A stretch of 25,952 bases of DNA from UBA826 sp045564655 (GTDB lineage: Bacteria; Chloroflexota; Dehalococcoidia; Lucifugimonadales; UBA826): the NCBI GenBank assembly GCA_045564655.1, contig JBJLGX010000004.1:1-25952 (forward strand), written 5' to 3'. Made by a program: the position numbers and the translations under genes. Under the pieces are notes generated by a model. That model had not been told where the DNA came from and made no database searches. It was given only the letters and a program-made list of their open reading frames with translations. Positions 1-7,630 of the stretch are shown here, piece after piece (position 1 is the stretch's first letter; every line of letters starts with the position of its first letter).

Positions 1-563
1 GGGGATATTTTCCGATTTGAGTCAATAATATCTCTTTTTTCTAAATCTTGTTTAATTTCTTTAAAACTTAACTTAGTGCTTCCTTTGACTTCTTCAAATC
101 TTCTTTTAGCTCGTATTTCTAGCGAAGCATCTAAATAGATTTTTATGTCAGCATTTGGCAATACAACAGATCCGATGTCTCTCCCGACCATTACAATATT
201 ACCGGATGCAGCTATACTGCGTTGCTGATTTACTAATGTTTCTCTAACCTTTACGATTTTAGATACGTGAGATACATATTTGTCTATCTCAGATGTTCTA
301 AGTTCTGATATGGCATTGTAATTATCTATAAATAGGGAATCTTCTTTGAGGTTGCTATTAATTGAAAAATTTGAATTTGTCACTGATGATATGATTTCAA
401 ATTCATTATCAATATTAATGTTATTTTTTATTACAATCCATGTTGCTGCTCTGTACATCAAGCCTGTATCTAAGAAACGAAATTTTAAATGAGAGCTAAC
501 TTTTCGCCCTATGGAAGTTTTCCCTGATGCTGCAGGGCCATCTATGCTTATTTGACTTTTCAT
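1..563 (-). CDS. cmk: Cytidylate kinase, C-terminus cut by window edge
   Basis: Cytidylate kinase phosphorylates CMP and dCMP to the diphosphates in the cytoplasm. I translated the minus strand from an ATG at 563-561 and found it open to the window edge, giving 187 residues out of about 220-230 in the family. The start reads MKSQISIDGPAASGKTSIG, with the P-loop GPAASGKTS at about residues 9-17, followed by the family's FLDTGLMYRAAT segment. The NMP-binding and lid signatures SIAASGNIVMVGRDIGS and LDASLEIRAKRR follow later. About 35 C-terminal residues are missing. No clear Shine-Dalgarno site precedes the ATG. It is divergent from the dehydrogenase gene that starts at 710. Confidence 0.93.
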   Translation of the reverse strand, partial: MKSQISIDGPAASGKTSIGRKVSSHLKFRFLDTGLMYRAATWIVIKNNINIDNEFEIISSVTNSNFSINSNLKEDSLFIDNYNAISELRTSEIDKYVSHVSKIVKVRETLVNQQRSIAASGNIVMVGRDIGSVVLPNADIKIYLDASLEIRAKRRFEEVKGSTKLSFKEIKQDLEKRDIIDSNRKIS

Positions 564-627
564 AGAATAAGATTGCCATATTTATCTAATATCATAAAGC
601 TTTAACTGAATCATGTTTATGTCAGTA

Positions 628-655
628 TTGACTATTAATTACTTTTTAGTAATCT
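628..655 (+). promoter_or_regulatory. Weak candidate promoter for the dehydrogenase gene
   Basis: TTGACT at 628-633 is followed 16 bp later by TAATCT at 650-655, upstream of the ATG at 710. The -35 is good and the -10 is poor, so this is only a candidate in an AT-rich divergent intergenic stretch. Confidence 0.25.
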
Positions 656-709
656 TTATTGGTGCTTTTTATTATTAGTTAATATTTATTAAATTTGGAG
701 ATTTTTAGA

Positions 710-1690
710 ATGAATCATATCGTAAGTTTTGCTCCAGATGATTCTAATTTAGAAATTTTAAAAAAATCTTTTGGAAAAGATGTGGAAATTGCATGGGTTG
801 ACAGTAATCTTGACATTGATTCAGCGGCAGAAGCTTTAAAAAATACCAAATCTATAATATTGCCTGCAGGTCGAGTTAGCGTGTCAGTTGAATTAGCTAA
901 AAGATGTCCAAATTTACGATTGATTCAAACTATCAGTGCGGGCACAGATTATTTAGATAAAACTGAATTGGGAGAATTAGCTATAAAAGTTTCAAATAAT
1001 GGCGGGGGTAATGCTGTTGCTGTTGCTGAACATACTATTGCCTTAATTGTGGGTGTATATCGAAAAATGCAACTTCAATATATAAATGTCCAAGATGGCA
1101 AATGGCAAGGAAATATCAAATCGGAATGGAGTTACCAGTCCCATGAACTTACTGGTAAAACAGTTGGTATTGTTGGTTTGGGTAGGATTGGATCTGAGTT
1201 AGCTAAGAGACTGCAAGGATGGGATTGTGAGGTTATTTATAGTGATGTTACTAGTGAAATCCCAGCAGTAGCTAAGGATTTGAATTTAGAAAGGGTTTCA
1301 ATAGAAGAAATTATAGAAAAATCTGATATTGTTACACTTCATGTTCCTTTGAACGCACAAACTCGTGGGATGATAAGCGATAACGAATTTGATCGTATGA
1401 AATCTACATCTATTTTAATTAATGCTTGTAGGGGAGCGGTTGTTGATGAAGCGGCGTTTATTCGAGCAATGGAATCAAATAAAATTATGGCTGCCGGAGT
1501 CGATGTTTTAGAAAAAGAACCTACTCCTGAAAATAATCCTTTAATTGCTCATGAGAATGTTTTGATCACACCTCATATGGCAGGACTTACGCAAGAATCA
1601 ATTACTAAAAGTTATGCTTTTGCAGTACGTAATGCTATAAAAGTTTCTGATGGAGAGGAACCCGATTCGGTCGTTTTCCCGGATGATTAA
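710..1690 (+). CDS. D-isomer-specific 2-hydroxyacid dehydrogenase (SerA/glyoxylate reductase family)
   Basis: This is a cytoplasmic NAD(P)-dependent oxidoreductase that interconverts a D-2-hydroxyacid and its 2-keto acid. The Rossmann motif GLGRIG lies at residues 156-161, and Asp179 at the end of the second strand favours NAD over NADP. The catalytic triad of the family is visible as Arg241 (in NACRGAVVDE), Glu270 (in LEKEP) and His289 (in ITPHMAG). The protein has 326 residues and no ACT or other regulatory domain, so it is a short form; 3-phosphoglycerate, glyoxylate or another hydroxyacid could be the substrate. The ATG at 710 is chosen because GGAG at 697-700 is its ribosome-binding site; an in-frame TTG at 695 overlaps that site. 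It converges with hisN, with 7 bp between the genes. Confidence 0.88.
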   Translation: MNHIVSFAPDDSNLEILKKSFGKDVEIAWVDSNLDIDSAAEALKNTKSIILPAGRVSVSVELAKRCPNLRLIQTISAGTDYLDKTELGELAIKVSNNGGGNAVAVAEHTIALIVGVYRKMQLQYINVQDGKWQGNIKSEWSYQSHELTGKTVGIVGLGRIGSELAKRLQGWDCEVIYSDVTSEIPAVAKDLNLERVSIEEIIEKSDIVTLHVPLNAQTRGMISDNEFDRMKSTSILINACRGAVVDEAAFIRAMESNKIMAAGVDVLEKEPTPENNPLIAHENVLITPHMAGLTQESITKSYAFAVRNAIKVSDGEEPDSVVFPDD

Positions 1691-1697
1691 AGTTATA

Positions 1698-2498
1698 TTA
1701 AGAATTAATAGATTCGAGTAGTTTTTTATGCATTTGGTTATTACTACTTATCGCATGACCTGATGTATACTCGTGGTTTCCAGATGCATCGGTCATTACC
1801 CCGCCTGCTTCGTGGACAATTAAATATAAAGTTGCGACATCCCATATGTTTACTATCGGGTCGAGCATAATTTCAGATGCTCCTTCTGCTACTAAACAGT
1901 GTCCCCAGAAATCTCCAACTCCTCTTTCTCTCCAAACAGAATTCAATAGTTTTTTGAAACCATTCCATTTTTCTGAGCATTCATTAATTCCGGTATACAA
2001 TACTTGAGCCTCACTTAAAGAATTTATATTAGAGACTCTGATTTTTTGTTCAGTATTATTAAACGATTTATGAGACCCGTGACCTATTCCTGCCCACCAC
2101 CTAGTGCTTAAGGCAGGAGCTGAAACTATGGACATAATTACAGTCCCATTATGTTCTAAAGCTATTAATGTAGCCCATATTGGTAAACCTCTCATAAATC
2201 CGTGTGTGCCATCTATAGGATCTATAATCCATCTGAAACCTTTATCTTGAGCTATAGTTTCTCCCTCTTCTTCACCTAAAATTGAGTGAGTAGGAAATTT
2301 TTCAGATATCGTATTTCTAAGATATGATTCGATTTTTTTGTCAGCCTCTGTTACAAAAGATCCATCATTTTTGACAGAAGTATTCAATGTAGTTTGCTTA
2401 TAAAAAAAATCCATCGATATTTTATCTGCAATTTCTGAAAGGTCTTTTAAAAAATTAAGATAGTCGATAAAATCATTTTCACTTAATGTATAGCTCAA
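1698..2498 (-). CDS. hisN: Histidinol-phosphatase, inositol monophosphatase family
   Basis: This is a Mg2+-dependent phosphatase of the inositol monophosphatase fold. Metal-site motifs are visible: GEEEG at about residues 75-79, WIIDPIDGTHGF at about 90-101, and NIWDVATLYLIVHEAGG near 217-233. The segment IVSAPALSTRWWAG resembles the actinobacterial-type HisN that removes phosphate from L-histidinol phosphate, so histidine synthesis is the favoured role; general inositol- or nucleotide-phosphatase activity cannot be excluded. The start is TTG at 2498, supported by AGGCGG about 9 bp upstream and by the need for the N-terminal helix. It is the last gene of the operon and starts 5 bp after the zinc-ribbon gene ends. 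Confidence 0.82.
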   Translation of the reverse strand: MSYTLSENDFIDYLNFLKDLSEIADKISMDFFYKQTTLNTSVKNDGSFVTEADKKIESYLRNTISEKFPTHSILGEEEGETIAQDKGFRWIIDPIDGTHGFMRGLPIWATLIALEHNGTVIMSIVSAPALSTRWWAGIGHGSHKSFNNTEQKIRVSNINSLSEAQVLYTGINECSEKWNGFKKLLNSVWRERGVGDFWGHCLVAEGASEIMLDPIVNIWDVATLYLIVHEAGGVMTDASGNHEYTSGHAISSNNQMHKKLLESINS

Positions 2499-2503
2499 TT
2501 ATT

Positions 2504-2731
2504 TTATCCGCCTAAGAACATATCAAATATATTTCCAGCCATTCCAGCTCTGCGTTTGAAAAAATCTGTATAGCCACAATTTGTGCAAGTTATGTAAGAA
2601 AACTTTTGATTTTGAATGTCTAAGAATCTCGAAAAACCACCTCCTGTAGTACGGATAGTTCCTGTTTCATATTCCTTATTTGGACATTTAGAGCATTCAA
2701 AATTGGTCACATTTTCAGGTTCGTTACTCAT
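2504..2731 (-). CDS. Small zinc-ribbon protein (COG3478/DUF2082-like)
   Basis: This 75-residue soluble protein has two Cys pairs: CSKC near residues 13-16 and CTNC near residues 49-52, the second followed by GYTDFF. Between them is a GTIRTTGGGFSRFLDIQ segment. This is the layout of the family annotated as predicted nucleic-acid-binding Zn-ribbon proteins (COG3478, DUF2082); its true function is unknown. A strong AAGGAG ribosome-binding site precedes the ATG. It sits between ubiX (11 bp gap) and hisN (5 bp gap), so it is cotranscribed with them. Confidence 0.75.
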   Translation of the reverse strand: MSNEPENVTNFECSKCPNKEYETGTIRTTGGGFSRFLDIQNQKFSYITCTNCGYTDFFKRRAGMAGNIFDMFLGG

Positions 2732-2742
2732 TTTACGGCTCC

Positions 2743-3336
2743 TTATTTGAGATTAGATTCAGGACCATTGTACTGCAAGTGAAGAGGTAATTCTTGCTCT
2801 ATTCCTAAAGATACTAGTATTTTGTTGGCTGTAAATTCCGCAGAATCTGAAATTGTACTAATAGGTAGATAAAAAGGAGGGTCGGCAGGAATAATTGTCC
2901 CACCTAATTCGGCAATTCTTTCCATATTGGATAAATGTATTCTGCTTAATGGACTTTCTCTAGGAATTACAACAAGGGGTCTTCTTTCTTTTATACATAC
3001 ATCTGCAGCACGTCTAATCAGGTTGTCAGATGATCCCATTGCTATAGCAGCAATAGTTGCCATGCTAGAAGGTACAATTACCATTCCTTTACTAGGGAAT
3101 GAACCACTTGCGATCGGTGCGGTGAAATCGCCTATAGCATAGTTGGTAAAATTTTTTGAATCAGACCATCTTTCTTGAGCTTCACCAAACGTTTCTTGCA
3201 TTTCTTGTTTCCATACCATTTTTGCTGGTCCTGATGCAACAACGCTTGTTGGTATATTTCTATCTAATAATTCTTCGATTGTTTTGGATGCTATTAAAGA
3301 TCCACTGGCTCCGGTAATTCCTACAATTATTGTCAT
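2743..3336 (-). CDS. ubiX: UbiX-family flavin prenyltransferase
   Basis: UbiX joins a dimethylallyl group to FMN to make prenylated FMN, the cofactor of UbiD-family decarboxylases. The 197-residue protein begins with GITGASGS (residues 6-13), has SSMATIAAIAMGSSDNL at about 90-106, and has RESPLSRIHLSNM at about 126-138. These are the FMN- and phosphate-binding signatures of the family, and its length is normal. The ATG overlaps the TGA of ubiA in an ATGA junction, so translation is probably coupled. The partner UbiD is encoded two genes upstream in the same operon, as expected for cofactor maker and user. In futalosine-pathway organisms the homologue is called MqnM. Confidence 0.93.
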   Translation of the reverse strand: MTIIVGITGASGSLIASKTIEELLDRNIPTSVVASGPAKMVWKQEMQETFGEAQERWSDSKNFTNYAIGDFTAPIASGSFPSKGMVIVPSSMATIAAIAMGSSDNLIRRAADVCIKERRPLVVIPRESPLSRIHLSNMERIAELGGTIIPADPPFYLPISTISDSAEFTANKILVSLGIEQELPLHLQYNGPESNLK

Positions 3337-4214
3337 ATTAAAATGTTATCCCATATAAAAACTGATAATAATGTTCCTACTAACATTGTAGTAGAAACTA
3401 AACTATTTATCCGCATAAACGCCATACCTAATTTTGTTAAGTCATTAGGTTTTACTAAAATGTATTTATATATTAATAATCCCATTACAACTATGCAGGC
3501 CACAAAAAAAGGTAAGCTAATATTTATTATTAAGCCAAATATGACGAGTAAGATTAATGCAGTAATATCAAATATTTTTGAGATTCGGAAAGCATTTACT
3601 AAACCGAATTTTTTTGCTACTGAATGAATAGGCTTATCTTTTTGAAATTCGATATCCTGACAATGATAAATGATGTCAAAGCTACCTGCCCAAAAAGCAA
3701 CGGCTCCTGAAAGTAACACGATTTCTATGTCGAGTGTACCTCTTATACCAATCCATGCAGCGGCAGGAGCTATAGCTAGCGCCCACCCTAAAAATATATT
3801 TGCAGCCCAAGTAAATCGTTTAGTATATGGATAAATGATTAAGTATCCAATTGCTACAGGAGATAGTATGAAGGCTAGGAAGTTTAGTTGGTAAGAAGCA
3901 AATATAAAAATCAACAACGCAATTGAGCCAGGTACTAATAGTTCATATGATTTTAATATTCCCATCGGTAAATGACGAGATGATGTTCTTGGATTTAATG
4001 CATCAATATTTTTGTCTATCACTCTGTTTGCAACCATTCCGACGGTTCGAGCCATTACCATTGCGATAGTGATCCATAGGAACTGTCCTATTTCTGGTAA
4101 CCCGTCAGATGCTAAAAACATTCCCATATATGCAAATGGAAGTGCAAATATACTTTCTTGGAATTTAATTGCTTGAAAAAATAAAAGTGGCCTATAAGAC
4201 ATATTAGCAATCAT
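3333..4214 (-). CDS. ubiA: UbiA-family aromatic prenyltransferase (UbiA/MqnP-like)
   Basis: This integral-membrane enzyme attaches a polyprenyl chain to an aromatic acid during quinone synthesis. The first Asp-rich motif begins ANRVIDKNIDALNPRTSSR (around residues 62-80); the second is DIIYHCQDIEFQKDK (around 180-194). Together they bind Mg2+ and polyprenyl diphosphate. Eight or nine hydrophobic segments are present. I place the start at the ATG at 4214, which overlaps the ubiD stop as ATGA, exactly like the ubiA/ubiX junction; an ATG at 4232 in the same frame would add six residues. The IKFQESIFALPFAYMG opening resembles the UbiA-like proteins of the futalosine pathway (MqnP). Menaquinone is therefore more likely than ubiquinone as product, by inference. 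Confidence 0.9.
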   Translation of the reverse strand: MIANMSYRPLLFFQAIKFQESIFALPFAYMGMFLASDGLPEIGQFLWITIAMVMARTVGMVANRVIDKNIDALNPRTSSRHLPMGILKSYELLVPGSIALLIFIFASYQLNFLAFILSPVAIGYLIIYPYTKRFTWAANIFLGWALAIAPAAAWIGIRGTLDIEIVLLSGAVAFWAGSFDIIYHCQDIEFQKDKPIHSVAKKFGLVNAFRISKIFDITALILLVIFGLIINISLPFFVACIVVMGLLIYKYILVKPNDLTKLGMAFMRINSLVSTTMLVGTLLSVFIWDNILI

Positions 4215-5665
4215 ATTCCATAGGTATCCCATTTTTTAGTAACAAGATCTTTTATGTTTTCGGACATAACTACATCTGGTGGCCATTCTCTAGATCTACC
4301 ATCTAATTCTGTTTTTTGTGTAGCATCTATACCCATCTTGCTTCCAAATTTTGGTTGAGCACTCGAGTGATCAAGGTCGTCTACTGGTCCTTCGGCAAAA
4401 ACTACATCATTCTTAGGATCTATGTTTCCAGTTACTCTCCAGGCAACTTCGGATAGATTTTGAACATCTACGAAGTCGTCGACAATAATTATTGTTTTGC
4501 TGAGCATTAATAAACCTAATCCCCATAATGCGTTCATTACTTTTCTTGTATGTCCAGGGTATTCTTTTTTCATAGAAACTATGACAAGATTTTTGAATAC
4601 ACCTTCAGCAGGCATGTTCATGTCGACTATTTCAGGTAAAGTTAGTTGCAACGCAGGTAACATTAATCTCTCGATTGCTTTACCCATGAAATAATCTTCT
4701 GAAGGAGGAATGCCAACAACAGTTGCGGGGTATATAGGGTTTTTTTTGTGAGTTATTGCAGTTAAGTGGAATACCGGATAATCATCCTCTAATGAATAGT
4801 ATCCAGTATGGTCTCCAAATGGACCTTCGGGTTTTAATTCTCCTGGAGTTAAATACCCCTCTAGAACAAATTCTGATTCGGCTGGTACTTCGACATCTAT
4901 TGTTTTACATTTAACCATTGGTACAGAAGAATTTCGTAGTACGCCAGATATTGCTATTTCATCCATGTCTGGAGGCAAAGGCAAAGCCCCAGACCACATA
5001 GTGACAGGATCACATCCAATGGATACGGCAACTTCAAGTTTTTCTATACCTGATTTTTCACCACTTCTATAATGACTAGCACCTACTTTGTGAGTCTGCC
5101 AATGCATTCCGGCACTAGTTGCATCAAAGACTTGCATTCTATAGATGCCAACATTGCGTTTATGTGTATCTGGATCTTTTGATATTACTAATGGAAGAGT
5201 TATGTATTTCCCACCATCCATTGGCCAACATTTTATATGAGGCAGAGATTGTAAATCTATATCATCACCAATGTTTATAATTTCTTGACACGGAGCCTTT
5301 TTGACTGTTTTAGGCTGAGTTTTTGCTACTCCAACAAGATCTTTAAGCGTCTTCAATTTTTCAATCATTGATTTAGGCGGAGTCTGAACCATACCTAATA
5401 TATTCCTTACTTTATCTGTTAATTCTGAACTGTCTGAAACTCCTAATGCCCATGCAGTTCTTTTATGGGTTCCAAATATGTTAGTAATTACGGGTATTTC
5501 AAATCCTTTTACATTTTCAAATAATAATGCAGGTCCACCATTTTTTATTGTACGATCAGTGATTTCAGATATTTCTAATTCAGAATCTACCTCTATACTT
5601 ATTCTGCGGAGTTCATTTTTTGACTCTAAGAATTCTATGAATTCTTTTAAATTTTTAAAGCTCAT
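4211..5665 (-). CDS. ubiD: UbiD-family prenyl-FMN-dependent decarboxylase (UbiD/MqnL-like)
   Basis: This enzyme decarboxylates an aromatic or unsaturated acid using prenylated FMN, Mn2+ and K+. Family landmarks, counted from the chosen start, are NVGIYRMQVFD near residues 171-181, MHWQTHKVGASHYR near 187-200, and the acidic GELKPEGPFGDHTGYY segment near 275-290, which carries the catalytic and metal-binding Glu residues. The length of 484 residues is standard. I chose the ATG at 5665 because AGAGGGG lies just upstream and homology begins there; a longer frame back to 5770 would add 35 unsupported residues inside the upstream gene. The start overlaps the preceding gene by 11 bp and the stop overlaps ubiA by 4 bp. 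Quinone synthesis is the likely role. Confidence 0.9.
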   Translation of the reverse strand: MSFKNLKEFIEFLESKNELRRISIEVDSELEISEITDRTIKNGGPALLFENVKGFEIPVITNIFGTHKRTAWALGVSDSSELTDKVRNILGMVQTPPKSMIEKLKTLKDLVGVAKTQPKTVKKAPCQEIINIGDDIDLQSLPHIKCWPMDGGKYITLPLVISKDPDTHKRNVGIYRMQVFDATSAGMHWQTHKVGASHYRSGEKSGIEKLEVAVSIGCDPVTMWSGALPLPPDMDEIAISGVLRNSSVPMVKCKTIDVEVPAESEFVLEGYLTPGELKPEGPFGDHTGYYSLEDDYPVFHLTAITHKKNPIYPATVVGIPPSEDYFMGKAIERLMLPALQLTLPEIVDMNMPAEGVFKNLVIVSMKKEYPGHTRKVMNALWGLGLLMLSKTIIIVDDFVDVQNLSEVAWRVTGNIDPKNDVVFAEGPVDDLDHSSAQPKFGSKMGIDATQKTELDGRSREWPPDVVMSENIKDLVTKKWDTYGI

Positions 5666-6812
5666 TTTCCCCTCTATTACGTATGAAAGATGATGATTCA
5701 TCAACTCTAAATTGTGATTCAGGTATTTGAATAAATAGCGATTCGAAATCGGTTGGTAAATCCAAATCATTTAATGTTGAAAAAATACCTTTGTTAATTC
5801 TTCCAGCCACTAGAAATGAACATTTGTTATTCTCTATAATTTCTAATGAAGTAATCATTTTTTTATGATTATCATCATAATATTTCTTATTAATTAATCT
5901 TTCTGCAGTATCATATCCAATTAAGAATTTACTTTTGGGAAATAAATTTGATTTTTCAGAAAAAAGAGGAGCCTTATCAATAATTACATTATCGCTAGGA
6001 TCAAATTGATTTAATCGGTGTAGTATTTCTTTTTGATCTAAATCTGGTTTATCTACGTTTGAAATTGATATTTCATATGCAAATTGCAAAGCATAATTTT
6101 GGATAATATATTCCTTTAATTGCATGTGTCCTTTGTGCAGAGGATTAAATGATCCAGGTAATATAACTCCTGAGTATTTGCCATCAGGAATTAAACCTGA
6201 TGAAGAATCTCTTCTTATTGCCGATTGTATATTAGAATTTATTAAAGAGTCTATAGTAGATTTAAAGGTTATATTTGATAGTTCTTCTAAGGTGTCTTTG
6301 TTATTTACATTAGTGTTGACTTTGATATTTACGTTTACTGATTTTGCTATTTGATTTAGTATGATTAAACTTATTTTTTTCTCATCTTCTGCGCGATTAT
6401 TTTGTGACTTATCTAATATCAAATGAACGGTATTTATTTTATTAGATTCCCAGATAGTTATAAAAGCTTCATTTAAGCCTTTCCTGTTTCTGTTTGTACT
6501 TATAGCTGCAGTGCATCCAATTCCTATAACAGGAGAATCTGAATTTCTTAACTTAGTAGCTCTCATGTATGACTTTTTTGCTAAGTCTTCAGACATATTT
6601 TGTGAGACTGATTTTGATAAGTTTGATTTTTCTAAGAATAATTCTTGAGATGATTCAGAATAAGGGACGGTTGCTTCAAGCAAAGTTTTTGAAGCTCCTG
6701 ATACTGATAACAACCAGTCTATAACTTTAAAGCCCGCACCGGTTACACTGATAACCATTTTAGTATCAGAATTATGAATATTATGGATGGTATCTTTAAT
6801 TGCGTTGTCCAT
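5655..6812 (-). CDS. CinA-C-like domain fused to NadD-like nucleotidyltransferase
   Basis: Residues about 15-160 resemble the CinA C-terminal/PncC domain: ISVTGAG (with Ser22 at the place of the AESCTGG serine), LLSVSGASKTLLEATVPYS (35-52), and GIGCTAAISTNRNRKG (97-112) in place of the usual GIAGP loop. The Lys of the family's YSNxxK motif appears to be Gln56, so amidase activity is uncertain. Residues about 213-380 form a cytidylyltransferase-like fold: PGSFNPLHKGH (219-229), FLIGYDTAERL (296-306) and SSSFIR (373-378), matching the GxFxPxHxGH and ISSTxIR signatures of NMN/NaMN adenylyltransferases. Similar two-domain proteins of about this length occur in bacteria and plants, as far as I recall, without an assigned function. 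A role in pyridine-nucleotide metabolism is inferred. It overlaps ubiD by 11 bp. Confidence 0.72.
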   Translation of the reverse strand: MDNAIKDTIHNIHNSDTKMVISVTGAGFKVIDWLLSVSGASKTLLEATVPYSESSQELFLEKSNLSKSVSQNMSEDLAKKSYMRATKLRNSDSPVIGIGCTAAISTNRNRKGLNEAFITIWESNKINTVHLILDKSQNNRAEDEKKISLIILNQIAKSVNVNIKVNTNVNNKDTLEELSNITFKSTIDSLINSNIQSAIRRDSSSGLIPDGKYSGVILPGSFNPLHKGHMQLKEYIIQNYALQFAYEISISNVDKPDLDQKEILHRLNQFDPSDNVIIDKAPLFSEKSNLFPKSKFLIGYDTAERLINKKYYDDNHKKMITSLEIIENNKCSFLVAGRINKGIFSTLNDLDLPTDFESLFIQIPESQFRVDESSSFIRNRGENEL

Positions 6813-6868
6813 TATGAAGATAAATACATTTTCTCATATTAGACTGATAATTTACAGATTAGTAATCT

Positions 6869-7456
6869 TTATAAGAGATTGATCATCCTGTTGCGAAGAA
6901 CAAGTCGGATCAATGATAGAAGAATAGCACTGACTAATATAAAAGCTATAGAGGTCCATTCGAATCCGTTTAATACTAATCCTAAAGAAGTTCCTGCTGC
7001 TGGTGGATGTTCAGTATTAGTTATAACCATAAAAAATATTCCAATACCGACAGATAAAGCAGCGAGGATATCTAGTATGTATCGAGATTCTGCTGGTTGG
7101 TATATAGAAAATATTTGTAAATCTAATGAGAGTGCAATAATTGATCCAATTATTGAAGCAACCAAATGCCCTCCTATAACTCTACGCGGCGTTGCAGCTA
7201 CACTATTTGGTACTACAAATATGGTAAATGCAGAAGCAGCAACTCCAACTACGATGGCCACTTGTAATAAACTATCGCCAACTAACAGTATTACTAATAA
7301 TGACAAAGATGCTAAAAAGCATTGAAATGTGTAATGAGCCCATCTTGAGTGGAAATACTGATCTAATATATGAGGTAAGAATCCATGAGGCTTAGGTACA
7401 TGAGGATGCGGAATATGAGGATGTGGAATATGCAAAGTGTCCCATAAGTTTTTCAA
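6869..7456 (-). CDS. HPP-family membrane protein with His-Pro repeats
   Basis: This 195-residue integral-membrane protein has about four or five hydrophobic segments (roughly 43-60, 63-82, 93-112, 127-146 and 168-187). It carries the family signatures PRRVIGGH (90-97) and EHPPAAGTSLG (149-159), the latter with the HPP motif that names the family. Some plant and cyanobacterial HPP proteins have been linked to nitrite transport; here the substrate is unknown. The N-terminus contains three tandem pentapeptides, HIPHP, HIPHP and HVPKP, then more His, giving seven His in residues 9-29. This tail precedes the first membrane segment and could bind metal ions. The gene lies 56 bp before the CinA-fusion gene and is divergent from trkH. 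Confidence 0.8.
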   Translation of the reverse strand: MKNLWDTLHIPHPHIPHPHVPKPHGFLPHILDQYFHSRWAHYTFQCFLASLSLLVILLVGDSLLQVAIVVGVAASAFTIFVVPNSVAATPRRVIGGHLVASIIGSIIALSLDLQIFSIYQPAESRYILDILAALSVGIGIFFMVITNTEHPPAAGTSLGLVLNGFEWTSIAFILVSAILLSLIRLVLRNRMINLL

Positions 7457-7492
7457 TTTTAAACCAGACCTTCAACCTAAATTATTGTGATC

Positions 7493-7517
7493 AGTAAACC
7501 TTTATAAAATGTTTACT
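7493..7517. promoter_or_regulatory. Inverted repeat AGTAAAC-N11-GTTTACT, possible operator
   Basis: A perfect 7-bp inverted repeat (AGTAAAC at 7493-7499 and GTTTACT at 7511-7517) is separated by 11 bp that contain a TATAAA-like element. It lies in the 174-bp divergent region between the HPP gene and trkH, 36 bp from the HPP start codon. The spacing suits a dimeric repressor covering the HPP promoter, but no regulator is identified. Confidence 0.3.
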
Positions 7518-7537
7518 TTGAACCTTATATCTAATTA

Positions 7538-7553
7538 TTTGCAATTTTGCAAT
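7538..7553. repeat. Tandem TTTGCAAT repeat in trkH/HPP intergenic region
   Basis: Two exact, adjoining copies of TTTGCAAT lie about 80 bp upstream of trkH. Each contains the palindrome TTGCAA. They may be protein-binding sites or part of the trkH promoter (a TTGCAA -35 with AACAAT 17 bp downstream is possible but weak). Confidence 0.35.
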
Positions 7554-7630
7554 GGGTTTTAATCCCTTTAACAATATGAATACAACATATGAGATACTTA
7601 TTATTAAATATAGAGGCATATTAAATTTAA

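Noticed and set aside
5666..5770. 35-codon upstream extension of ubiD
   Set aside because: The extension overlaps the preceding gene by more than 100 bp, has no family similarity, and a strong ribosome-binding site precedes the internal ATG at 5665.
6879..7325. 148-codon plus-strand frame opposite the HPP gene
   Set aside because: The minus-strand frame has membrane segments and HPP signatures; the plus-strand frame has no recognisable features.
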